From: Streptomyces sp. M92
GTDB lineage: Bacteria; Actinomycetota; Actinomycetes; Streptomycetales; Streptomycetaceae
Length of the DNA stretch: 64,000 nt
Assembly: GCF_028473745.1 (NCBI RefSeq)
Contig: NZ_CP101137.1
Span: 2,232,001-2,296,000 of the forward strand
Reading direction: 5' to 3'
Below, one piece after another: positions 57,027 to 64,000 of the stretch (positions are counted from its first letter, which is position 1; each line of letters opens with the position of its first letter). The notes beneath the pieces are model-generated. The model was not told where the DNA came from. It worked only from the letters and a program-made list of their open reading frames with translations, and ran no database searches. Made by a program: the position numbers and the translations under genes.

Positions 57027-58880
57027 GTGATGAGCAGCAGTACGGAGACCACGACCCGCACGACCGGCGCACACCGGGCGCACCGGGAAGCGCGTGACCG
57101 CACCGCGGCGCGGACGCTGGCGGAGCGGCCGCCCGCGCGCTACGACGCCCACCTGGACGGCCTGTTCACGTACTGCCTGTCCGTCCTCTGCGACCACGAC
57201 GCCGCGACCGCCGCCCTGGGTGACGCACTCGCACTCGCCGAGCGCCGCACCCAGCGAAGCCACCGCGGCCACCGCGGTCCCGCCTCGGCCGCGGACCGCA
57301 GGGCCTGGCTGTACGCCCTGGCCCGCTGGGCCTGCCTGCGCAGGCTCGCCGAGGCGAAGGCAGAGGCCAAGGCCAAGCAGAAACGTCCGAGCAGCCACGC
57401 GGCCGGCCGCCCCGGCACCCACGCCCAAGACGCCGCCCCGCCCCGCCCAGGCACCCACGCCCAAGACGCCGCCCCGCCCGGCCCCGACACCCCGCACAGC
57501 GACGAGGAGCACCAGCGCCACCGCCGCGAACTCGCCCTCCTCGCCTGGCCGGAGGCCGCCGGCACCACCCCGGAGCAGCGCGAGGCCCTCGAACTCGCCG
57601 TGCGTCACCACCTCGCCGCCCACGAGGTCGCCGCCGTCCTCGGCACGGACCTGGCCGCCACCCGTGAACTGCTGGCCTCCGCCGCCTGCGAGGTGGAACG
57701 CACCCGCGCCGCCCTCGCCGTGGTCGAGACCGGCACCTGCCCGGGCGTCGCCCGCCTCACCGGCGACAACCAGTACGTACTGAGCACAGCCCTCCGCCGC
57801 GAACTGGTCCGGCACGTCGACGACTGCCCCCGCTGCCGCCGCACCGCCGAACGCGCGATCCCCGGCCGTTGGCCCGGCACCAGCGTGACCCCCGCGGAGC
57901 TGCCCGTCCTGGAGGCCCCGCGCGCGGCGCTGCACATGGCCATGGCCCACGTACCGCGCGCGCGGAGCGCGGCCCCCCGCTTCGACCGGCGCGGCTTCCC
58001 GATGGACCCCAAGGACCGCGCGGCCCGCCGGGACCGTATGCGGGCGCGCGCCGTCACCACGACCGTCGTCGCCACCGTCGTGGCGGCCCCCGTGCTCGCG
58101 CTGTGGGCCGCCTACCGCGGCACCCCGGTCGTCGAGGGCGAGGAGGGCCGCTCGGCCAGCGCCACCGAGGCCCAGGACCCCAGCGCCATGGACGGCGAGT
58201 CCGCGGGCGACGGCTACGGCTTCGAGAACACCGGCAACACCCACACCACCCCCGGCCCCCGTTTCGGCGAGAACGGCAAGGCCGACGTCTCCGTCGAGGT
58301 CGTCAGCGTCACCGGCGCCGGCGAGAAGGCCGCCGGCCACCTCGAGGTGGCGGCCGGCCACGACGGCGACACCACCCTGGTCACCCTCACCGCGACCGGA
58401 GACGCACCGGTGAGCTGGTCCGCGACCACCGGGGCGCCGTGGCTCTACCTCAGCCAGTCCTCGGGCACCCTGCACCCCGGCGAGTCACTGACGATCAAGG
58501 TGTACGTGGACCACCTGCGCGAGCCGTCCGGCCACTGGCGCGCCCGCGTGGCCGTCTCGCCCACCGGCGCGGTCGTCTCCATCCAGGGCTACGGGACGGC
58601 CCCCAGCCCCTCCCACCCGGGCCCGCGCCCCAGCACCCCCGGCGACTCCCCGCCCCCCTCCGACCCCGGTCCCGACCCGGACCCCTCCACCTCGCAGCCC
58701 CCCGACCCGACACCCACGGACGACCCCCCGCCCACCTCACCGGACCCGGACCCGACGGCCCCGACCGACGACCCGTCGCCCACCGACGGCACGGGAGACC
58801 CCGGCGCCCCGGACGGCGACCGGGACGGCTCCTCCCCACCCCCGAGCGACACCGGCGGCCCGAGCCCGACCACCTCTTAG
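57027..58880 (+). CDS. Sigma-70-like/BACON-domain membrane protein
   Basis: A 617-residue mosaic. Residues 40-110 (YDAHLDGLFTYCLSVLCDHD, ADRRAWLYALARWACLRRL) resemble sigma region 2, and about 180-235 (REALELAVRHHLAAHEVAAV, LGTDLAATRELLASAACEVE) resemble region 4, both degraded. A zinc-finger-like HVDDCPRCRR of anti-sigma type is near 262. A single span is at about 341-362; outside lies a BACON-type beta domain (about 424-521, VSWSATTGAPWLYLSQSSGT, LHPGESLTIKVYVD) and a Pro/Asp/Ser-rich tail. It may be a membrane-tethered sigma-derived regulator or wall-binding protein. The start (GTG 57027 or ATG 57030) follows a TACGGT box by 6 nt. Confidence 0.82.
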   Translation: MMSSSTETTTRTTGAHRAHREARDRTAARTLAERPPARYDAHLDGLFTYCLSVLCDHDAATAALGDALALAERRTQRSHRGHRGPASAADRRAWLYALARWACLRRLAEAKAEAKAKQKRPSSHAAGRPGTHAQDAAPPRPGTHAQDAAPPGPDTPHSDEEHQRHRRELALLAWPEAAGTTPEQREALELAVRHHLAAHEVAAVLGTDLAATRELLASAACEVERTRAALAVVETGTCPGVARLTGDNQYVLSTALRRELVRHVDDCPRCRRTAERAIPGRWPGTSVTPAELPVLEAPRAALHMAMAHVPRARSAAPRFDRRGFPMDPKDRAARRDRMRARAVTTTVVATVVAAPVLALWAAYRGTPVVEGEEGRSASATEAQDPSAMDGESAGDGYGFENTGNTHTTPGPRFGENGKADVSVEVVSVTGAGEKAAGHLEVAAGHDGDTTLVTLTATGDAPVSWSATTGAPWLYLSQSSGTLHPGESLTIKVYVDHLREPSGHWRARVAVSPTGAVVSIQGYGTAPSPSHPGPRPSTPGDSPPPSDPGPDPDPSTSQPPDPTPTDDPPPTSPDPDPTAPTDDPSPTDGTGDPGAPDGDRDGSSPPPSDTGGPSPTTS

Positions 58881-58908
58881 GCACTCATCCCACGAGCCCG
58901 CCCCGGCT

Positions 58909-59766
58909 TCAGCGGCCGTCCGCCCCCGGATCCGCCGGATGAGGCGCCAGCAGCGGCAACTGCGACGCCAGCCGCTCCTCGCACAGCTCGACCAGCCGGT
59001 CGTACCCGGCCTTGCCCATCAGCTCGATCAGCTCCGGCCGGTAGGACACGTACACCGGCTCCCCCGCCCCGTGCGCCGACGTCGCCGAGGTGCACCACCA
59101 GTGCAGGTCGTGCCCGCCCGGCCCCCACCCCCGGCGGTCGTACTCACCGATCGACACCTGCAGCACACGCGTGTCGTCGGGCCGGTCGATCCACTCGTAC
59201 GTCCGCCGCACCGGCAGTTGCCAGCACACGTCCGGCTTGGTCTCCAGCGGCTCGCGGCCCTCCTTGAGCGCCAGGATGTGCAGCGAGCACCCCGCGCCGC
59301 CGGCGAACCCGGGCCGGTTCTGGAAGATGCACGAGCCCTGGAAGGGCCGGGTCTGCCGGGAGCCCTCGTCGTCCTCGGAGACCCACCCGTCCCGCGTGCC
59401 CTCGGCGTGGTGCTGCCAGATGTCCGGCGTGAGCCTCGCCACGTGCTCGGCGACCCGCTTCTCGTCGTCCTCGTCGGAGAAATGGGCGCCCAGCGAGCAG
59501 CACCCGTCGTCCGCGCGGCCCGCCTGGATGCCTTGGCAGCCGCTGCCGAAGATGCAGTTCCAGCGAGAGGTCAGCCATGTCAGATCGCAGCGGAAGACCT
59601 GCTCGTCGTCCGCCGGATCCGGAAACTCCACCCACGCGCGTGCGAAGTCGAGCCCCTTCTCATCGCCCATTTCACGCGTCTTTTCCCGTTTACCCTGCTT
59701 GGCCGACTTGGTCGACTCGGCCGACTTGGCCGGCTTGTCGTCCTTTGCCTTCTTCGTCTTTGGCAC
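58909..59766 (-). CDS. Conserved cysteine-rich protein, unknown function
   Basis: A 285-residue protein with a Lys-rich N-terminus (about 1-33) and a compact cysteine-rich core: [46 protein letters not shown] and [10 protein letters not shown]. The count and spacing recall metal- or Fe-S-binding families such as YkgJ/DUF3109, but I cannot assign it. It seems conserved in actinobacteria from memory. GTG start with TACCCT ending 6 nt upstream, divergent from the Ppx/GppA gene, whose start has the same type of box. Confidence 0.8.
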   Translation of the reverse strand: MPKTKKAKDDKPAKSAESTKSAKQGKREKTREMGDEKGLDFARAWVEFPDPADDEQVFRCDLTWLTSRWNCIFGSGCQGIQAGRADDGCCSLGAHFSDEDDEKRVAEHVARLTPDIWQHHAEGTRDGWVSEDDEGSRQTRPFQGSCIFQNRPGFAGGAGCSLHILALKEGREPLETKPDVCWQLPVRRTYEWIDRPDDTRVLQVSIGEYDRRGWGPGGHDLHWWCTSATSAHGAGEPVYVSYRPELIELMGKAGYDRLVELCEERLASQLPLLAPHPADPGADGR

Positions 59767-59837
59767 GGCTCCAGGGTAAGTCGCCCGAGCGCGAACACGG
59801 TGCCGCCGCCGGCCCCGCCGGCAGTAGCGTTCCGTAC

Positions 59838-60770
59838 ATGAGACTCGGTGTCCTCGACGTGGGTTCGAACACGGTGCATCTGCTGGTGGTGGACGCCCAC
59901 CCCGGTGCCCGCCCGCTGCCCGCGCACTCCCACAAGGCCGACCTGCGCCTGGCCCAGCTCCTCGACGAGGACGGCGCCATCGGCCCCGACGGCGTCGAAC
60001 GCCTGATCGCCGTCGTCCACGACGCCCTCCGCGCCGCCGAGGACAAGGGCGTCGAGGACCTGCTGCCCTTCGCCACCTCCGCCGTGCGCGAGGCGACCAA
60101 CGCCGACGACGTCCTCGCGCGCGTGCGCACCGAGACCGGCGTCGAGCTGGCGGTCCTCAGCGGCGAGGAGGAGGCCCGGCTCACCTTCCTCGCCGTCCGC
60201 CGCTGGTTCGGCTGGTCCGCGGGCAAGCTGCTGGTCCTCGACATCGGCGGCGGCTCCCTGGAGATCGCCTACGGCATCGACGAGGAGCCCGACACCGCCG
60301 TGTCGCTGCCGCTCGGCGCGGGCCGGCTGACCGCCGCCCGCCTGCCCGGCGACCCGCCCCACCCGGACGACGTCAGGGCGCTGCGCCGCCACGTCCGTAC
60401 GGAGATCGCGCGGACGGTCGGCGAGTTCAGCCGCTTCGGCGCCCCGGACCACGTGGTCGCCACCTCCAAGACCTTCCGGCAGCTGGCCCGCATCGCGGGC
60501 GCCGCCCGTTCCGCCGAGGGCCTGTACGTCCAGCGTGAGCTGAAGCACGCCTCACTGGAGGCGTGGGTGCCCCGCCTCGCCGCCATGACCGCCGCCGAGC
60601 GCGCCGAGCTCCCCGGCGTCTCCGAGGGCCGCGCGAACCAGCTGCTGGCCGGTGCCCTGGTCGCGGAGGCCGCGATGGACCTCTTCCACGTGGAGAGCCT
60701 GGAGATCTGCCCGTGGGCCCTCAGGGAGGGCGTGATCCTGCGCCGCCTGGACCACATGGGCCAGGGATGA
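59838..60770 (+). CDS. Ppx/GppA-family phosphatase
   Basis: A 310-residue exopolyphosphatase/pppGpp phosphohydrolase-type ASKHA protein. Conserved segments: [17 protein letters not shown] (phosphate 1), [47 protein letters not shown] (phosphate 2), [13 protein letters not shown]. It lacks the C-terminal HD domain of long Ppx, as in short actinobacterial Ppx1/2. It may hydrolyse polyphosphate or (p)ppGpp. The ATG at 59838 follows a TAGCGT box by 7 nt and the long upstream frame is rejected. Confidence 0.92.
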   Translation: MRLGVLDVGSNTVHLLVVDAHPGARPLPAHSHKADLRLAQLLDEDGAIGPDGVERLIAVVHDALRAAEDKGVEDLLPFATSAVREATNADDVLARVRTETGVELAVLSGEEEARLTFLAVRRWFGWSAGKLLVLDIGGGSLEIAYGIDEEPDTAVSLPLGAGRLTAARLPGDPPHPDDVRALRRHVRTEIARTVGEFSRFGAPDHVVATSKTFRQLARIAGAARSAEGLYVQRELKHASLEAWVPRLAAMTAAERAELPGVSEGRANQLLAGALVAEAAMDLFHVESLEICPWALREGVILRRLDHMGQG

Positions 60771-60840
60771 GGGGCGCCCGGAGGAGCATGGCGAACAGGC
60801 GCCCCGCACCCACCCGACCCCACCCCGTAACCTGGCCCCC

Positions 60841-61671
60841 GTGGCAGAACCAAGGGACGTAGTCCGCATCCCGGATGCGAAGGTCGCCCTGTCGACCGCC
60901 TCCGTCTACCCGGAGTCGACGGCGACGGCCTTCGAGATCGCCGCGCGCCTCGGCTACGACGGCGTCGAGGTCATGGTCTGGACGGACCCCGTCAGCCAGG
61001 ACATCGACGCCCTGCGCAGACTCAGCGACTACCACCACATGCCGATCCTGGCCGTGCACGCCCCGTGCCTGCTCATCACGCAGCGCGTCTGGTCCACCGA
61101 CCCCTGGACCAAGCTCCAGCGCGCCCGGTCCGCCGCCGAGCGGCTCGGCGCGTCCGCCGTCGTCGTCCACCCGCCGTTCCGGTGGCAGCGCCAGTACGCC
61201 CGGGACTTCGTCGACGGCATCTGGCGGATGGCGGACGAGACGGACGTGCGGTTCGCCGTCGAGAACATGTACCCCTGGCGCTACCGCGACCGCGAGATGC
61301 AGGCGTACGCCCCCGACTGGGACGTGACCAAGGACGACTACCGCCACTTCACGATCGACCTGAGCCACGCGGCCACCTCCCGCACCGACGCCCTCGCCAT
61401 GGTCGACCGCATGGGCGACCGCCTCGGCCACGTCCATCTCGCCGACGGCAAGGGCTCCGCCAAGGACGAGCACCTGGTCCCCGGCCGCGGCAGCATGCCC
61501 TGCGCCGAGGTGCTGGAGAGCCTCGCGCACACCGGCTTCGACGGCCATGTCGTCATCGAGGTCAACACCCGTCGCGCGATGTCCAGCGCCGAACGTGAGG
61601 CCGATCTCGCCGAGGCACTGGCCTTCACGCGCCTGCACCTGGCGTCGGCGGCGAAGGCGCGGGGGCGGTGA
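60841..61671 (+). CDS. Sugar phosphate isomerase/epimerase (AP endonuclease 2 fold)
   Basis: A 276-residue TIM-barrel protein of the xylose-isomerase-like family (Pfam AP_endonuc_2). Metal-ligand regions visible: [50 protein letters not shown] (Glu), [11 protein letters not shown] (Asp, His), [12 protein letters not shown] (His) and [11 protein letters not shown] (Glu). The substrate is unknown. GTG start with TAACCT ending 7 nt upstream. The stop overlaps the TetR gene start (GTGA), so they are coupled. In Streptomyces it lies between ppx and ilvD. Confidence 0.9.
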   Translation: MAEPRDVVRIPDAKVALSTASVYPESTATAFEIAARLGYDGVEVMVWTDPVSQDIDALRRLSDYHHMPILAVHAPCLLITQRVWSTDPWTKLQRARSAAERLGASAVVVHPPFRWQRQYARDFVDGIWRMADETDVRFAVENMYPWRYRDREMQAYAPDWDVTKDDYRHFTIDLSHAATSRTDALAMVDRMGDRLGHVHLADGKGSAKDEHLVPGRGSMPCAEVLESLAHTGFDGHVVIEVNTRRAMSSAEREADLAEALAFTRLHLASAAKARGR

Positions 61672-62279
61672 CCGGTACCCCGGAGGGGACCCGCCGCCGC
61701 GGCCGCCCCCCGCGCACGGAGTCCGCCGACACCCGCGCCCGCATCCTCACCGCGGCCCGCGAGGAGTTCTCCGAGCGCGGCTACGAGAAGACCTCCGTAC
61801 GCGGCATCGGCAAGGCGGCGGGCGTCGACGCGGCGCTGGTGCACCACTACTTCGGCACCAAGGAGCAGGTCTTCGAGGCGGCCATCGAGGTCGCCTTCGC
61901 GCCCGCGCTCCAGGCCCCGGACGCGATCGGCGACGGCCCCCTCGACGACGTCGGCGAGCGGCTGACCAGGTTCATCATCGGCGTGTGGGAGAACCCGGCC
62001 ACCCGCAAGCCGGTGCTGGCCATCGTCCGCTCCGCCGTGAACAACGAGACCGCCGCCGCCGTCTTCCGCCGCCTGATCGCCGCCCAGGTGATGCGGCGCC
62101 TCGCGGCCCGGCTGGAGCGGCCGGACGCGGAGCTGCGCGTCGAACTGGCGGCGGCGCAGCTGGTGGGATGCGCGATGCTCCGGTACGTGATCAAGGTGGA
62201 GCCGCTGGCCTCGGCCGACCCGGAGGACCTCGTCGCCCGCCTGGCACCGGTGGTACAGGGCCACCTCACCGGCCCCTGA
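61668..62279 (+). CDS. TetR-family transcriptional regulator
   Basis: A 203-residue TetR protein: helix-turn-helix at about 22-68 ([52 protein letters not shown]), then a TetR_C-type ligand domain ([40 protein letters not shown]). The GTG at 61668 overlaps the isomerase stop, so it is read from the same mRNA. It may control the operon itself or ilvD downstream; no operator palindrome was found in the 121 bases before ilvD. Confidence 0.93.
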   Translation: MTGTPEGTRRRGRPPRTESADTRARILTAAREEFSERGYEKTSVRGIGKAAGVDAALVHHYFGTKEQVFEAAIEVAFAPALQAPDAIGDGPLDDVGERLTRFIIGVWENPATRKPVLAIVRSAVNNETAAAVFRRLIAAQVMRRLAARLERPDAELRVELAAAQLVGCAMLRYVIKVEPLASADPEDLVARLAPVVQGHLTGP

Positions 62280-62400
62280 GGGCACCCGCCCGCAGCCTGC
62301 GGCGAGACGGACGTCCCGTATTCCGGACGCCCTGTCCCGACCCATGGATGACCGGCGTACGCTCGACGACAGTCATAACTCTCCGAAGGAGCGAGCGACG

Positions 62401-64000
62401 ATGCCCGAACTGAGGTCCCGCACAGTCACCCACGGCCGCAACATGGCGGGCGCCCGCGCCCTTATGCGTGCCTCCGGTGTACCCGGCGCGGACATCGGGC
62501 GGAAGCCGGTCATCGCCGTCGCCAACAGCTTCACGGAGTTCGTGCCGGGCCACACCCACCTCGCGCCGGTCGGCCGGATCGTCAGCGAGGCGGTCGTCGC
62601 GGCCGGCGGCATCCCGCGCGAGTTCAACACGATCGCCGTCGACGACGGCATCGCCATGGGCCACGGCGGCATGCTCTACTCCCTCCCCTCCCGCGACCTG
62701 ATCGCGGACAGCGTGGAGTACATGGTCGAGGCCCACTGCGCCGACGCCCTGATCTGCATCTCCAACTGCGACAAGATCACCCCGGGCATGCTCAACGCGG
62801 CGCTCCGCCTGAACATCCCGACGGTCTTCGTCTCCGGCGGCCCCATGGAGTCCGGCCGCGCCACCCTGGTCGACGGCACGGTCCGCACGCTGGACCTGGT
62901 CGACGCGATGTCGGAGGCGGTCAACGACAAGATCTCCGACGAGGACATCCTCCGCATCGAGGAGAACGCCTGCCCGACCTGCGGCTCCTGCTCCGGCATG
63001 TTCACCGCCAACTCGATGAACTGCCTCACCGAGGCCATCGGCCTCTCCCTCCCCGGCAACGGCTCGGTCCTCGCCACCCACACCGCCCGCAAGGCGCTCT
63101 ACGAGAACGCCGCCCGCACGGTCCTGGACCTGACCCGCCGCTACTACGAGCAGGACGACGACTCGGTCCTGCCCCGCAACATCGCCACCCCCGCGGCCTT
63201 CGAGAACGCCATGGCGCTCGACATCGCGATGGGCGGCTCCACCAACACGATCCTGCACCTGCTGGCCGCCGCCCAGGAGGCGGAGGTCGCCTACGGCCTC
63301 ACCGAGATGGACGCCCTCTCGCGCCGCGTCCCGTGCCTGGCCAAGGTCGCGCCGAACGTCGCCAAGGACCGCACGTACTACATGGAGGACGTGCACCGCG
63401 CGGGCGGCATCCCCGCCCTCCTCGGCGAACTGCACCGCGGCGGCCTGCTCAACGAGGACGTCCACTCCGTCCACAGCCCGTCCCTGGCCGACTGGCTGAA
63501 GACCTGGGACATCCGCGGCGGCTCGCCCTCCCAGGAGGCCGTCGAGCTGTGGCACGCGGCCCCCGGCTGCGTCCGCTCCGCCGAGGCCTTCTCCCAGTCC
63601 GAGCGCTGGGACTCCCTGGACGAGGACGCCGAGGGCGGCTGCATCCGCTCCGTCGAGCACGCCTACTCCAAGGACGGCGGCCTCGCGGTCCTGCGCGGCA
63701 ACCTCGCCGTGGACGGCTGCGTCGTCAAGACCGCCGGCGTGGACGAGTCGATCTGGACCTTCGAGGGCCCGGCCGTCGTCTGCGAGTCGCAGGAGGAGGC
63801 CGTCCAGAAGATCCTCACCCAGCAGGTCAAGGAGGGCGACGTCGTCGTCATCCGCTACGAGGGCCCCAAGGGCGGCCCCGGCATGCAGGAGATGCTCTAC
63901 CCGACCTCGTACCTGAAGGGCCGCGGCCTCGGGAAGGCCTGCGCCCTGGTCACCGACGGCCGCTTCTCCGGCGGCACCTCGGGCCTGTCCATCGGCCACG
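62401..64000 (+). CDS. ilvD: Dihydroxy-acid dehydratase, 3' end beyond window
   Basis: The first 533 codons of an IlvD of the 617-residue type; the reading frame is open to the window edge. It dehydrates 2,3-dihydroxy-isovalerate and its homologue in valine, isoleucine and leucine synthesis. Cluster and active-site residues: Cys123 and Lys125 in SNCDKITPG, and Cys191/194/197 in [31 protein letters not shown] and [14 protein letters not shown] are intact. GAAGGAG lies about 9 nt before the ATG. It appears to be transcribed on its own, 121 bases after the TetR gene. Confidence 0.97.
   Translation, partial: MPELRSRTVTHGRNMAGARALMRASGVPGADIGRKPVIAVANSFTEFVPGHTHLAPVGRIVSEAVVAAGGIPREFNTIAVDDGIAMGHGGMLYSLPSRDLIADSVEYMVEAHCADALICISNCDKITPGMLNAALRLNIPTVFVSGGPMESGRATLVDGTVRTLDLVDAMSEAVNDKISDEDILRIEENACPTCGSCSGMFTANSMNCLTEAIGLSLPGNGSVLATHTARKALYENAARTVLDLTRRYYEQDDDSVLPRNIATPAAFENAMALDIAMGGSTNTILHLLAAAQEAEVAYGLTEMDALSRRVPCLAKVAPNVAKDRTYYMEDVHRAGGIPALLGELHRGGLLNEDVHSVHSPSLADWLKTWDIRGGSPSQEAVELWHAAPGCVRSAEAFSQSERWDSLDEDAEGGCIRSVEHAYSKDGGLAVLRGNLAVDGCVVKTAGVDESIWTFEGPAVVCESQEEAVQKILTQQVKEGDVVVIRYEGPKGGPGMQEMLYPTSYLKGRGLGKACALVTDGRFSGGTSGLSIGH

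Noticed and set aside
59577..59837. N-terminal extension of the Ppx/GppA gene
   Set aside because: The family begins at [10 protein letters not shown] directly after the ATG at 59838; the extension is antisense to the cysteine-rich gene.
62266..63999. 577-residue minus-strand frame at the right end
   Set aside because: Shadow of ilvD, which is open on the plus strand to the window edge and has its cluster cysteines.

Overview
The window is high-GC actinobacterial chromosome. Gene content and order (folP; the panC-nadB-nadC-coaX block; lsr2; clpC; sigE-cseABC; disA; radA; ilvD) are those of a Streptomyces, matching the S. coelicolor region around sigE from memory. No rRNA, tRNA, insertion sequence, phage gene, CRISPR array or replication origin is visible. 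Coding density is high and most genes are housekeeping or regulatory.

Layout. 78-1474: end of a folate cluster (NTF2-like gene, folP). 2230-5330: an MprF-like aminoacyl-lipid synthase divergent from a membrane alpha/beta hydrolase. 5460-8974: a coiled-coil membrane protein and a pair of bacterial PH-domain membrane proteins. 9006-11243: a stand-alone nuoD overlapping, tail to tail, a MidA/NDUFAF7-type methyltransferase. 11362-16506: two-component pair, ArsR-type regulator, small protein, threonine aldolase. 16703-22314: a coupled cofactor operon (Rossmann/DUF2520 protein, panC, nadB, nadC, coaX). 22975-29206: small proteins, a BlaI-type repressor, ArgA-like acetyltransferase, lsr2, an SCO3374-type protein, and clpC with a ClgR-box match upstream. 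29281-38384 (minus strand): three large paralogous NACHT NTPases with a secreted HAD phosphatase between the second and third, the window's strongest candidate for an immune (NLR-like, anti-phage) locus. 38784-42219: M23 peptidase, TetR/MFS efflux pair with visible operators, small exported protein. 42237-44222: a whiJ-type trio (RsbW-like kinase, XRE regulator, DUF397 protein) and a wrecked acetyltransferase gene. 44252-47655: cell-envelope stress operon sigE-cseA-cseB-cseC. 47857-56002: mutY, a second two-component pair whose kinase carries an extra C-terminal ectodomain, PAP2 phosphatase, lipid-anchored-like Ser/Gly-rich protein, disA, radA. 57027-64000: a sigma-like/BACON fusion protein, a cysteine-rich conserved protein, Ppx/GppA phosphatase, sugar-phosphate isomerase, TetR regulator and the start of ilvD.

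Two patterns run through the window. First, a dispersed noncoding repeat of about 0.6-0.85 kb occurs three times (1501-2249, and inverted at 22323-22917 and 56050-56870), with a 42-bp tandem repeat whose copy number differs between copies. Second, at least 17 genes have a TANNNT box ending 6-8 nt before the start codon and no Shine-Dalgarno, the signature of leaderless transcripts; three divergent gene pairs have it on both sides.

The observations most worth following are the NACHT cluster and the nuoD copy, whose two best-known quinone-site residues (Tyr and Asp) are replaced by Trp81 and Glu133 and which sits against a homologue of the methyltransferase that modifies its mitochondrial counterpart.
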